In this document: positions 26,865-38,736 of the stretch, in pieces
Numbering within the stretch: the first letter of the stretch is position 1
Layout: the number at the start of each line of letters is the position of its first letter
DNA from: Fratercula arctica
Lineage: Eukaryota; Chordata; Aves; Charadriiformes; Alcidae
Direction of reading: 5' to 3'
DNA: 64,000 bases
Assembly (NCBI GenBank): GCA_947846985.1
Contig: CANTUZ010000001.1
Location: forward strand, 147,714,447 to 147,778,446
The notes under the pieces: model-generated
What the model saw: the letters and a program-made list of their open reading frames with translations, nothing else
The model's database searches: none
Told to the model about the DNA's origin: nothing
Position numbers and translations under genes: made by a program

Positions 26865-26917
26865 CCAATTTATGCCTTTCTAGCTGCAGTGAAATGGCTG
26901 ATAAGTGATTTCCTCAT
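26865..26917 (+). CDS. CACNA2D4: CACNA2D4 coding exon, PIYAFLAAVKW
   Basis: The acceptor is tgttctccag and the donor is GTGAGT. Seventeen codons plus two bases read PIYAFLAAVKWLISDFL, aligning with human PISAFLTATRWLLQELV. Confidence 0.9.
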
Positions 26918-27898
26918 GTGAGTACCAAAAGAAGGGGGTGTTTGGGAGGCTCAGACCAACAGGGGCGAGAGCTGAGAAAGCTGCAAGCAGAGGTCCCCGC
27001 GTAGGGCGTTGCTTTCAGCCTTCTCCTGACATTCATCTCAGCGCCTTGCTCCTGGGAGACAGAAAGCTATTACTATTCCCATTTTGCGAACGGAGAGGCA
27101 GAGGCCCAGAGCGGGTCTGGGATTTACCTGAAGTCACGCAGTACAAAGTGTCAGAGTCAGAAATAGGACTCGGGTCTCCCGGGGCCCCATGCGGATCCTT
27201 GATGCTAAGTCCTCTTGCCTGTCTCCTTTGCCCGTGATGAGCAAATGCACACCTTCGCTTCGCAGGTGGCAAAGGTTGAAGGAAGGAAGCCAGGGAGCTC
27301 AGGTCTGAGCAACAGGCAAAGGAGGAGAGAGGGGAGGCCTTGAATCAAGCTCTGAATTCGAGCTCACCTCAAACTGCTGGGGGGAACCAGAGCTCAAGTT
27401 CAAAGTAGGATGAAAGTGATGCTGCTCAGCTTGCTGGGTGTGCAAAAGGCAAGGTGTGGGAAAGATCCAGCTCCTAGGGCTTGAGCGTAATTCAGAATAA
27501 TTCAATGTGATGTCCATGTAGCCTGAGTATGGGCTCCCTGATGGCCATCCATGCCTGCTCCTCGAGTGGGTCTCATGGTGACTGAATCCCCTCCCAGCCT
27601 GGGGGGCTGCCATACTCAGTCCTTCCTTTGCTGGCAAGGCCCCCACACAGTACGTACTTCAGGTAAAAGCCCATTCAGTTATTCCACAGTCCAGATCCCA
27701 TGATACAAAGCTACACTCTCATCACGTGGAGAGGAGAGAAAAACAAAATTGAAAAAAAAAACCTCAGACTTCCACTGCCAGCAAATTCATAGTAAACATT
27801 TTAGAACTGATACTCGCCGGGTGGTGGGGCCATCTCCCTGACACCTGCATCCTTCCAGGCTGCTGAAAAAGCATCCTCTGTTCTTGCTCTTTTAACAG
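26918..27898 (+). other. CACNA2D4: CACNA2D4 intron
   Basis: GT-AG intron of 981 nt. Nothing else recognised. Confidence 0.85.
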
Positions 27899-27954
27899 CT
27901 TCCTTTTGGAGTTTAACATGAGTAGCTTCTGGCACTCAGACAACGTGGCAGATG
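27899..27954 (+). CDS. CACNA2D4: CACNA2D4 coding exon, FLLEFNMSSFW
   Basis: The acceptor is cttttaacag and the donor is GTGAGT. The split codon AT+C (Ile) is followed by FLLEFNMSSFWHSDNVAD, matching human FLLEWSVWGSW at the start and diverging after it. It ends with one base (G), completed by CT of the next exon. Compared with human, about six residues are missing before HKHRK, so a microexon may lie in the following intron. Confidence 0.85.
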
Positions 27955-30900
27955 GTGAGTACACAAGAGTCCAGCTGCCCCATAGCACATGAGTGTTACA
28001 GCCACTGGTGGCAGAAGAAGCTGGATGGGGAAGCCTGGCCTCCTGCGAGGAGCCTGCCATCTGCCCTGCCACCTCTCCCTCCACGGACGCTGGAATCCAG
28101 CTTCCAGGTCCCACCACCACCTCATCTCCCCTGACTCTCATCCCCATTTCATGCTGCCACAGCACCGGAGGGGTCAGGGTGAGGTGTGTGCAGCTTGGAG
28201 CACGCTGCTTGCTTTCCTCCGGGTAACTGCCGGGGTGGAGGGAAGCTCTTCTTTCCAAGGACCCCCACCCTACATGCAGTGGGATGAGAGAGACCATCAG
28301 CTGCAAAGCCCTTCAGTTGGAAAGACTCCCTTCCACTCTTTCCTGAGGGTGGCCTACAGGACAGGACAGGACAGGGCTGGAGCAGCAGGCTCCCTGGAGC
28401 CTAGCGGGGGTCCCAGGAAGCTAGCCAGAAACCTGTAAGGTTCCATAACACATTGAGGGTCTTCACTTGCCCACTGGATCCTCTGGAAGAGAGAAGATGA
28501 TGGCACATGGTGCTGCACAGCAGCTGAGTGCAGCAGAGGGGTATGTCTGGGCTGAAATCCAGTGACCTGCCCTGCTAAAAACATCCCAGGAGTCTCTTCC
28601 ATCCCTGCCCCGCAGGAAGGAGGGATGTTAGTGGCCCTGAGGTGACCTGAAGGGAAAGCTGAGGAGTGCTCTGTGCAGCCATGTAGGTGCCATTATTGCA
28701 TCCTTGCTAATTATTCAGCACTAACGGTGCTTTTAGTGGAGACAGCAGTACCTTCCCTGCTAACTGTGGGACTGAGTCTTCTGCGTTGAACTCTCCTGGA
28801 ATAATGGGGAAACAGTCATTTTTAGAAAGCAAAATTTCCCTCTGGTCAGGGAGACGGCCCGATGTCTGGGTACTGTTTAGGTCCCACTCACCTCCTCCAA
28901 CGGGGATCGCCAGGGATGGCGGTAGTAGTTGCAGCCGTCCTCTGTGTGGTCCTGGCTGCGGCTTAACACACATCAGGGTAATGGGAGCGCCCCACACAGA
29001 AATGGGTGGGGAAGAGTCAGATAAGCAAGTGCAGCACTTGAGGCAGGGCAGGAGGGACTGCTCTTGCTGGAGGACAGACCAACCTGGTGTTCCTGCAGGG
29101 AGCTGCTATGGATGCTAAATGGCTGCAGTTTCACTTAGTCTGTTGAGGAGATGTGAGGAAAAAGAGAGGGGGGTTCTCACTGCTGTCCTGCTTATCACCA
29201 TTTCCTTGTGTGCTTTCTTCGTCTCTCTCCTCCATCACCTCCATGACTGCTGTGTGCAAATCCACCTCTTCGCTGCGCTGCCATCATGTGAAACTGTCAC
29301 GTGGCTCCATCTTCATTGTGTGTCTGTGTGTGTCACACGATTTTTCCAGCCAAGGCTGTCTTCCATCACTGTAAGTACAACCGCTTAGCAGCGAAAAGAG
29401 GAGGACTTAGCTAGAAATCCCAGGCTGGGAAAGACTTTGGACAATGGGGGAACCTGCAGAAAAGTGTGACAGGGACAAGGCAGTGCCTGGCTCTACTTCC
29501 CTGCACTGCAAAGAAAGAAGTGATGCTGTTGCTCCTTTCTCTGGCTGAGCTGGTGATTGAAGCTCTGTCACTGAGAAGTGAATAAAAGAAGGGACACACC
29601 AGCCTCCTCCGTGACTGCGGGCGCAGACAAAACCATCACTCATTACTGTGGCATAGGGGGGCCCGTAGCCTGTGTACCATGGCACATCCTTCACTTTGGT
29701 TCCCAGCAGCCCCCTTCTTTTCAGTTGTTATGCCAAAACCAAAGACCAACCCATGCCTTCTTGCAGGAGAAACTCTATGGGTCTCATTGACTTCAGATAT
29801 TAAGGGGCAACTCAAGTCTTCTTTTCCACACCCCATGGCTTAGCTCCTTCTGATGAATACCAGCCCAGCTCCAGCATAACGCAGAATTACTTTCAAGCAG
29901 TTCAACTGATAAGTATATGCTCTAGCTCATAAATCCGCTCCTACAGGCAAGTTAGAAATCCCTCCAAGACAGAGTCCAGACTGTGGCTGTGTTTGTATCT
30001 CCCTGCTTCCATATCTAGCTTGTATTCGTTGATTTGCTCTCTGCCCAGCAAGACGTATGTGTGAGACAGAGATAGAGAAACAGAGACAGTTGGAATGTGT
30101 CTTACCGTATGAAGAAGTGGAAGAAAAAGAGAGTGTGGCAATGGATTGAAAAAAATGAGTGTCCGTATGTGGGGGAGGGAGTAGCAGGGTGGAAGAATAC
30201 TATTGGGGCTGGAAGAAATGGATTGCACATGTTGCTAAGAATGGGCTGCAGGTTTTTGCCAGAGATGTTAACATTTTCTTGACTGCCTGCCAGTGCTGGT
30301 GTATGCAAAAAGTACGGAGAGAAGGAGACATTTTGTGAGAGGGAAACTGAGCACACATTTATTCAGGGATATGTGCAGAGGAATTAACGGTCGGGGATCT
30401 AATGCTCACCTTTGCCTGACTGTGCACCTCTGGCTCTGCACCGCTGCACCTGTTTCTGCTTCCCAAGTTCTCTTGCTTTCGGGGAAGGTGAGACTTGCCA
30501 TTGGAATATGGGCATGATATATTCAGACTGCACTCATCACGCAAATCTGCTTTTCAGAGGTGGTGAGAAGACATGTTTGCTTCCACAGATTTTTCACTGC
30601 TCTCAGCATCTCATTCCTCTCTCTGTTTGTAAGGGCTTCTGCTTTTATGGACACCACCACAGGTTTGAAAGCCTTTAATTAAGCCAAAAATACTTCCAGC
30701 CAAGGCACACAGCCTAGAAAGGACTATTCCTACAATGCTGTAGCTCAGAAAAGTTTCTTTTTGACTGCATGGTAATGTACACAGAGGGTATTTTACAGGA
30801 TAATTGATTAAATTCTGTGTTTCGTATTTGTCACTAAGTGGCAGATTTTGTGTCGTGAGTCCCAGAGTAAATCCGCTGACTTGGGTGCAGTTATCCATGA

Positions 30901-33900
30901 TTTACGCTGGTGGGAAAGAGTTCACAGCCTGGGCTGTATGGTTCATAACAAAGCGTGGCGGCTGCCTTTGCTACTCAGAAGGATTGGTTGCCAAATGTCT
31001 GACAAAGTCTTTCTGGAAGCGCAGATGGTAGCAACGACGGCCTGGAATTAACTCACTCTTTGCTATAAAGTTATAAAGTTTGCAATTTGTTATCAGCTCC
31101 TCTGGCTGTTTACTAATCCCTGACCCCCAGACTCTCAGAGCGCTGATAACGTTTTGATGTCCAGCATGTGCAAGCAGAGGCTCAGCCCAAGCGTTTTGCT
31201 GATGATGTACACGCCACTGGGCTCCTCTGAACTTCTCGATACTGCTGCAGCGGCACCGCTTCCAAGCAAATTAAGCGGCAGTAGGCTTAAGCATAATCTC
31301 TGTCATAGGTCTTGCCTCTGTGCAGAAGTTAGGAGATTTTTAAAGTGGCTTCTCTTCATTTAGCCTGTGCCAAGAAACTGATTTAAGATGGTCTGTGCGG
31401 GGGACTTGTGCCAATTTAGCAGAGTTTAAAAATACAGCTTGGTGCATGTGATGAGGTTAACCCAGAGCAAGTCGAATTGCAGATGTTCATGAAAAGCTCA
31501 AACAGAAATGCAGCTTCTGTTCGTGACTTAACCCACACTGTCAGTGGCAAAAGTGCCCCTGAAGGGACTAAACCCGGTGCACTTCCCACCGCTTGCCTCC
31601 AGGTGCACCATCTGCTCCTGTGAGTGCCACCACGGCACAGTTTGGCCCGGGATTACTGCTTAAGTGTTGCCTCTCTGGTCCTGGGTCCGGAGCTGAGGTA
31701 CAGACAGCTCTTGCCCATGCGTGCAGGTCAGGCCCGCGAGCAGTGCTGGCCGGGTTTGTCCTTCATGTGGCTCCTGCAGTCTCTTCAGTTGCCTTTCCCC
31801 TCAAGGGCCCAGTTCTCCAAGCCCACCGAGTCCAGCACAACGGCCCTGATTCAATACTGGCTGAGGCCACAAATCTCCTTCCATCCCATGTTTTCCAAGA
31901 TGATGGTCTGATTCACCTCCTCCCTGCACCCCATCTTTCACACCACTGTTTTTTATATGGCTTTTAACTCCATCTGCTTTGATGACACTACATCAGGAAG
32001 CTGGAGCTAGTGGAGAATGTCATTCTTTGCTAGAGATGGGGGGGAAATGAGGACCTGGGTGAAGTCTCTGTTATGTCAGGACCTTTTGCCATTCCTGACA
32101 TGAGCAATGCACTAAATTCTTGCAAGCAGTTGTGCCCCAACTTTATCAGGTCACCTTTGTGGTCATCACAGCTGTTCTTCTGAGCAAGAACCGGCACAGT
32201 CTGTCACCAACAGCTGTGCTGCAGTGACAGCCCTGGTCACTCAGTGCTGCAAATCTGGGGGTAACACAACAGAACGTTGATAGTGCATGGCTGAGGGACC
32301 AATGCGTAGTCTTGCCACAAGCATGTCCCTAAGAAGGTCTGTCCCTGGCCCAGACTATGATGGTCTGGCCACCTGTTTCAGAGTTTGGAGCTGTTTTTCC
32401 AGCCACTAGTGCAGTGAATTAAGGCTGAAGGAAAGGGCTCCTGCTCTGTTCCTCACACTCCTTTAGTCCATCAGGGACTTTACTGGCTGGAATCCTGTTA
32501 CCAGCCCTGGAACTGGTCTGAGCTGGAAAGCATTTGCAGCTTCTCTCCTTACAGCATAAATGGGGACATTCTGCGTGTTTCATCAGAAATACCTAAGCCA
32601 TTGAAATCCACCTCAGTAACAGGGTCTTCTACTGCTCATCCCAAATGTCCTCTTAGGACTGTGTTCATCCCTGTGACTAGCGGGTAGGTACTAGTCAGAG
32701 GTGTTCGCCATTAGCAAAAATGGAAGAGGCTTTTCCACCCTTCTGCAGTGTGGGGTTTTGGTTGCGGTGCCTGCTTGCACAGAGGGATGGCGAATGGTGA
32801 CAGAGCACAGCCAGGCAGCTCCTGGCTGCTGGACCCCGAAATAACGCATTTAGTTGATTAATTTAGTGTGAATCCAGGGTGAATAACAGAACAAGGCATT
32901 ATGCTGAAATCAGGCCCTGTGTGCTTTTGAGTCTGCAAAATCAACCTAACCATGACACCAAAAGGTGGGTCCCACAGTCTGGGATGATTTAAGTAGGAGG
33001 CTGCTTTGTGAGTGACATTTTTTGAGCGTTCGGAAGAAAAGCACAAGGCACAACTATCAGGGACTCTGTACTGCAGGGAGGTGTTTGAGTACCCATTATA
33101 TTCACCTGGGAAAGGCATTAGAGGGGAGACTGCGCTGCAGCTCCCGGCTCTTAATGGATGTCTTGTGTCGCTGGATCGTCGTGGTGGAGAGAAAAATCAG
33201 AGAAAATCATCCGGCTTTTCTCTCTCTCACGTAATCCACATTGTTCAGACAGTAAGCTCTGTGGGGTGGTGCCTGCCTCTTTCTGGGTGCTCTGGCGGTG
33301 CCAGGGGAGAGGAGGCCGTAGCTCTCAGTGAGGGTTTTCACAGTCATGCAAATTACCCATCAGAATCATGGATGCCCTCTTGGTGCCTTCTTGCCATACA
33401 TTTACTGATTAAAACCCGTGTTGCTGCATTTTTCTATAAATCTTCAGCCCTGCTGCTGCAAGGGATAAGCTGATTGTCCTCCACATCAGAAGGACTCTCT
33501 TCCTTGCCCGTTTTCCCCCGGCAGGGCTGCCTGCAGCCGCCGTGTGGGTGGAGGGCTGCAGAGCCAGGCTTTTGTGCTCAGACCCAAAACTGATGTAGAA
33601 ACCATTTCTCATACTTGTTGGCTGAGCCGCAACCACCTCTTCCCTAGCAACAAAGCCTCGCATTTCCATCGGTGACATTCCCCAGTGTCTTGCAGAGGCA
33701 GGAGCTGGCTTTGCTGCCTCTGAGTGCAGAAAATAATTGCCAGAAGGGCCCAAGGTAGTAGTTTCAGGCAAGGCAGACTTTGCTGAACTCCTAGAAAGGA
33801 TGCCCTTGCTTCTCGAGGGAGGCTCAGGAAGGTGGTTCAGCTCCCCCTCATCCCCAAATTAGTTTGGGAGTCCGACAGAGTGTGACTGATGAGTGATGGA

Positions 33901-34703
33901 GCAGCTGCTCCCTGCCTCTGAGGTGGATGGCTCCCTCCAGGAGTCACTGCCACACATTAGCCAGGTCTCCGCTGGTCCTCGAGAGCCATCATCTGCTTCC
34001 CTGTGGTCTCAGGCCAGATCTGTTTGCAGGCAACGTTTTCTTTCTAATGTGACATGCATTCAACCCATCAATTTGCCCACTATGGGCTCGCTCTGAAATG
34101 TCAGAGGGCTTGGGAAGGATCAGCGGTTGATGGGGAACCCCACTACAGACACACAGGGTCCCTGCAGGGGCAGATCCCTCAGCACGGGCACTGAGGACCA
34201 GCCCAGTCACAGCTTTGAACATTTCAAAAAAGTCGGTGAACCAGGGCTGGATTAGGCAGGAGAGACTTTATTGATGCTGCTGGTTTGGTAGACACCCCCT
34301 CCTCCTTTGAACACAGGGATACCAGTGCCCAAACGCCCCTGCCTAACTGGCTGCCAGGGTCCCTGGGGAGCTGTGGCTGCTGCGGCCCCATGGCTGTGAC
34401 TTCAGCAGGGCAGGATGCAACCTGTCTTCGGGGAGACGAGTGGGAATATTGGGCGCATTTCTCACATAGGCCGGTTTTCCCACACCACCTAGTGGGAGCA
34501 GGCATCACTGCCTGGCTGCTTCCTGCAGCATCTCCTTCCCCTTCTTCTCCAGTAGGCACCTGCTCTTACGTTGTCAGGGAGGGAAGACGCAGGGCTGCTC
34601 CTCCAACCTACATCGCCAGTCTTAAATACTTCCATCTCAGTGCAGACCACTCCTATATGGTCCTCTGCCCTTCCTTTCTCACCTTGTCTCCTTACCATCG
34701 CAG
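27955..34703 (+). other. CACNA2D4: CACNA2D4 intron, possible unseen microexon
   Basis: GT-AG, 6.7 kb, phase 1. The human protein has about six more residues (around KSVFHH) at this junction, so a phase-1 microexon may be hidden here. I could not locate one. No transposon was recognised. Confidence 0.7.
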
Positions 34704-34821
34704 CTCACAAGCACAGGAAGCACGACACCTTGCAGCCCTGTGACACTGAGTACCCCGTTTTCGTGTACGAGCCGGCCATCAAGGAAACCAACGGACTGAT
34801 TGAGTGCGGAGATTGCCAAAA
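34704..34821 (+). CDS. CACNA2D4: CACNA2D4 coding exon, [18 protein letters not shown] block
   Basis: The acceptor is cttaccatcgcag and the donor is GTAAGA. Thirty-eight full codons read [19 protein letters not shown] and on to IECGDCQ, then AA of a Lys codon. [19 protein letters not shown] is the mammalian equivalent, so this is one of the most secure exons. Confidence 0.96.
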
Positions 34822-36057
34822 GTAAGAATTGCGGCTTTCCTTTCATTTGGGGGCTCCCCAGGCCGTGACAGCACGTGAGCCTTGTCACAGAGCCCATTGG
34901 TGATGGCAACTACCTGAGAAGAGTCACCTGCCACTGTGGCCATCGCATGGCCACTGCCACAGCTGCAGCTCTGGCCACAGAGCACAGCTGAACAGCCACG
35001 CTGGACAACAAGGGGGCGAAAAGACCGACTTACAACTTATTGATACATGAGAAAAAAAATTAAAACCATCTGTTAATAAGCAGAGGGGGCTGTAGGACGG
35101 GGGAAAGAGCATTTCAAAATATATATATATATATTTCCATTCCACAGATTTCAGAAAGGAACTTCTGTTTTTTCACATTTCTGGCAAAAGTTTTCTCCTT
35201 AGAAAATTTTCCTTTTTGCAATGCTTTCGGCTTTCCTTTTCCTTTTCGTATTTTCCCTCTTTTCTGTTTTTCTACAGGGGAAAAAAAAAAAAACCAAAAA
35301 AAAACCCCAAAAAAAAACGGGGCGGGGGGGGGCGTGGAAAAGAAGAAGTGTTAAACTGAAAGACATGAAAACACAAGTCTACTTTTTTTATTTTCCATTT
35401 TCATTTTAAGAGAATGAACAGTCCAAAGTAACAGAAAAGTCATTGTGAAGAGAGGCCGTTGTTAGCGGTTGCACAGCACCATCAGCAGCCACGTGCAGAG
35501 AGGTGACAGAAGGATGAATTTCCACTGGTCCAGCTTTTCCTGACATGAGGCGTCCAAACAGATCTGATGGGAATCCCTCTTAAAAAAAGCAACCCCAATC
35601 CTACCTAGTCTGACTTCAGTCTTGGACCAACTGCAGGAAAGACTTAAAGGTTAGGAAAACAGCTAGAGCCAGTCAGCATGACTTTAGGAAAACCAGGCCT
35701 TGCCAAACATTGTTTGAGAAGAAGAGATTGCAGATTTGGTGACAACAACGTATTGTGCAGGTCCAATAAGCTCTGGGTGGATCCAGAGGAGCTGGGTGCC
35801 CCAAACTGACCTGTTTGTGTGTTAAGCTGTTGCTGCAGAGATCTGCGCCATCGATGCAGCCTGGGGCTGACCCCTCCTTGCTGCAGTGCCTTCTCCTCGC
35901 TGGAGACGGGCACCCATCCGCCCCCCCGCCCCGGGAAAACTGGCAGAGGTTTCCACCCTGGGTAATTTGTATTGTGGTAGTTACAGCAACCCCCTGAGTG
36001 GTGGGAGCCGGAGCGGGGCTGAGTATTCTCAGGGTGACGAGCCTTTTTCCTTTATAT

Positions 36058-36624
36058 CAGGAATAGCGTGACCAACAGGACTAGGGAAGTGACTGTCCCC
36101 CTGCCCTCAGCACTGGTGAGGCCCTACCTCAAATACTGTGTTCAGTTTTGGGCCCCTCACTACAAGACAGATATTGAGGTGCTGGAGTGTGTCCAGAGAA
36201 GGACAACAAAGCTGGTGAGGGGTCTAGAGCACAAGTCTTATGAGGAGCGGCTGAGGGAACTGGAGAAAAGGAGGCTGAGGGGAGACCTTATTGCTCTCTA
36301 CACCTACCTGAAAGGAGGCTGTAGCAAGATGGGGGTCTGTCTCTTCTCCCAAGTAATGAGTGATAGGACGAGAGGAAACTGCCAGGGGAGGTTTAGTTTG
36401 GATATTAGGAAAAATTTCTTCACTGAAAGGTTTATCAAGCATTGGAACAGGCTGCCCAGGGAAGTGGTTGAGTCACCATCCCTGGAGGTATTTAAAAGAT
36501 GTGTAGATGTGGCACTTCGAGACATGGTTTAGGGGTGGTTTTGGTGGTGTTAGCTTTACAGTTGTACTCAATGATCTTAAGGGGTTTTTCCAACCTAAAT
36601 GATTCTATGATTCTATTCTATGAT
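36058..36624 (+). mobile_element. CR1 LINE, 5'-truncated 3' end
   Basis: Plus-strand translation gives the CR1 ORF2 C-terminus, including [60 protein letters not shown] and [17 protein letters not shown]. It is followed by the 3' UTR and tail ATGATTCTATGATTCTATTC. It has the same subfamily look as the copy at 19.3 kb. It is intronic, in the same direction as CACNA2D4, and lacks the catalytic RT domain. Confidence 0.93.
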
Positions 36625-37539
36625 AAACCCCATGTCTCCTGCCTGTCCCTTATGGTATAAGGGGTTGAGGCAGCACCTCGCCAGCGCTGTCAGCAGCAGC
36701 CACTGAGTCCTGCTCAGCTCCTTTGTAGTTACAGGCGTAGTTGCAGTCTCTGAGTCCTGGGCACAACTCTTGTGCATCTTTTATATTCAGGAGAGACACA
36801 CACCCTGACACAGGCTCTGTGGAGCATTAGCCGGTGGCCCGCTGGGGCGTGCAGGCTTTCCCCGTCACATTTCACAAGCCCAGGTGTTTCCCAGTGGAGC
36901 GAGGATAGGCTGGGTGCTCCATCCTGGGCAAAAAAGTTGGCTTGTGAATTGGTGCATGGGGGACCTCTATCCCAGTTACTGAAGTTGTGCGTGGGTTAAA
37001 ATGTGCTTGTCAAAGCTCCCAAAGCAGCCAGCAGCCAGGAATACTAATGAAATGGTTGCTCGCTGCAGTGTGTGACATTCAACACCTCTGAAAGCAAAAA
37101 CAGAAATCCCTGGAGCCTGGAAGGTGGTGAGACTAGGTGGTGAATAACCAGGGGGACAGGGCGGTCCTCCAGTGCAGTCAGGTTGGTCGGCGTGGTGGGC
37201 GCATCCTCACAAGCCTGTATTTCTAATCCAGAAGCCCTCTCCCTTGGCCGAGAGGTGCTTAGCAGGACCGGGAGTGCACAGAGCCACCTACAGCGTTCCA
37301 GCCCTGCCACCAGCGCCGGCACATCGAGCCCGCTGTCCCCAGCCTTTCCTGTGCCCAGCAGCCCCAGCCCAGCCTGCAGGCTCCTTGCCAGGGCTGTACA
37401 ACAGGCAGACGGACAGACAGACAGGGCTGCCTCATGGCAGCCTAGCCTGCAGGCAGGCACAGGAGGATGGGCAGCGTGGGCAGCTCAGCCTTGCTTTGGC
37501 TGACTCCACGCTGGCAGAGGGCAGGCAATGCCCGCAAGG

Positions 37540-37950
37540 CATCGAGCGGGGGGGGTGGCGCAGGCTGGTGAGATGCCCAGACACGTACATCACTTTGCGG
37601 TGACACCGGCATGCATGCGCTTAGACACGCACCCCGTGCCACCCCCGTGCTCGCCCAGGGGTGCCGCAGACATGCACGTGCCGGCGTGCAAACCCACAGT
37701 CACGGGCGCCTGCAGCCCCGTGAGCACAGCGGCGTGTCGGAGCTGCCCCCGCACGTCCGTGGGCACACGCGCTCATGCCCAAAGCCCTGCACACAGCTGA
37801 AACACGTGCCTGCCCTCATCCTGCTCTGCCCACGCAAGCCCTCGGCCACCTGCACAGCCAGGCAGTGGTGCTTCTGCGAGCCCTCATGTGCACGTCCCCG
37901 GGGCAAACGCTTACATCTAGACACATCCTCGCCAGAACGTGCTCGTCATC
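37540..37950. other. Intronic CpG-rich patch
   Basis: Dense CG dinucleotides within a CA/TG-rich context (gacacgtacatcac, catgcatgcgc, cacacgcgctcatg). It could be a CpG-containing diverged microsatellite or an intragenic CpG island; no transcript signature was seen. Confidence 0.4.
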
Positions 37951-38623
37951 GGACCTTTCTGTAGTCTGCTTGCCCGACAGGGAGGGGAAGGGACAGGCGA
38001 ACTTGTGGCTGCAAAAGTGAAACTGCACGATTTTGGTGGCAGTAGGTAAGACCAAGCACCAGTTAGGTCGGTCCCACCACACCAACATAATGTGCGATGC
38101 TACTGGCATGCTCTTTTTCTCACTCCAGTAACATGAAATTTAGCAAAACTCTGCCCCTTGCAGGACTGCATAGTAGATACAGCCTTGTGTTGTACAAGCA
38201 CACGCACAAATGTACATTGAGTGCCATTGGCACGCCTCTCGATGAAACCAGGCCTTCTCAGGTGTTGTCTGCTGTGACCTGCTGTCCCTTTGGGGAGGAC
38301 TTGCATTGAGTTTTGTTTGTTGGTTGGTCTTTGTGGTTGGGTGGGTGGGGTTTGGGTTTGATTTTGGCTTTTGTGCCTCATGTGGAGTTATAAATCCGAG
38401 CCAGTTCAGCGCTTCCTGAGGACACAAAGGTGCGCTAACATCAACTCCCCCATGCGCACGGCTGCTCGATGTGTCTCTCCCCCTTCCTGCTCACGTCCCG
38501 TTTCTGATGATCTCTATTTCCGTTGGATTTCTTTGCTGTGGGCCAGGTGGTGCTCTGGCTTTGCAGCTGGGATGTTCTTTGCAGGAGGGATGTGCTTTCT
38601 CCCACCCGCTTTTTTCTTCGCAG

Positions 38624-38736
38624 GATGTTTGTGGCACAGCAGATCACCAGCAGTAACCTCCTGCTCCTCGTCACAGATGCCACCTGCGACTGCAGCATCT
38701 TCCCACCCGTCCAGCTGGATGTGAAAGAGGTCAAAT
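38624..38736 (+). CDS. CACNA2D4: CACNA2D4 coding exon, [12 protein letters not shown] block; ends at AT-AC intron
   Basis: The acceptor is tttcttcgcag. One base completes Lys, then 37 codons read [19 protein letters not shown] and on through [17 protein letters not shown]. The exon ends after T of a Tyr codon. No GT donor lies at the position family conservation demands; the intron starts ATATCCTT. Confidence 0.93.

Larger units (their letters stand above)
34822..38623 (+). other. CACNA2D4: CACNA2D4 intron with CR1 and CpG-rich patch
   Basis: GT-AG intron. It holds an (AT)n tract near 35115-35134, an A-rich/G-rich run at about 35279-35333, a CR1 at 36.06-36.62 kb, and a CpG-rich stretch of alternating purine-pyrimidine character at about 37.54-37.95 kb. 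Confidence 0.8.
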
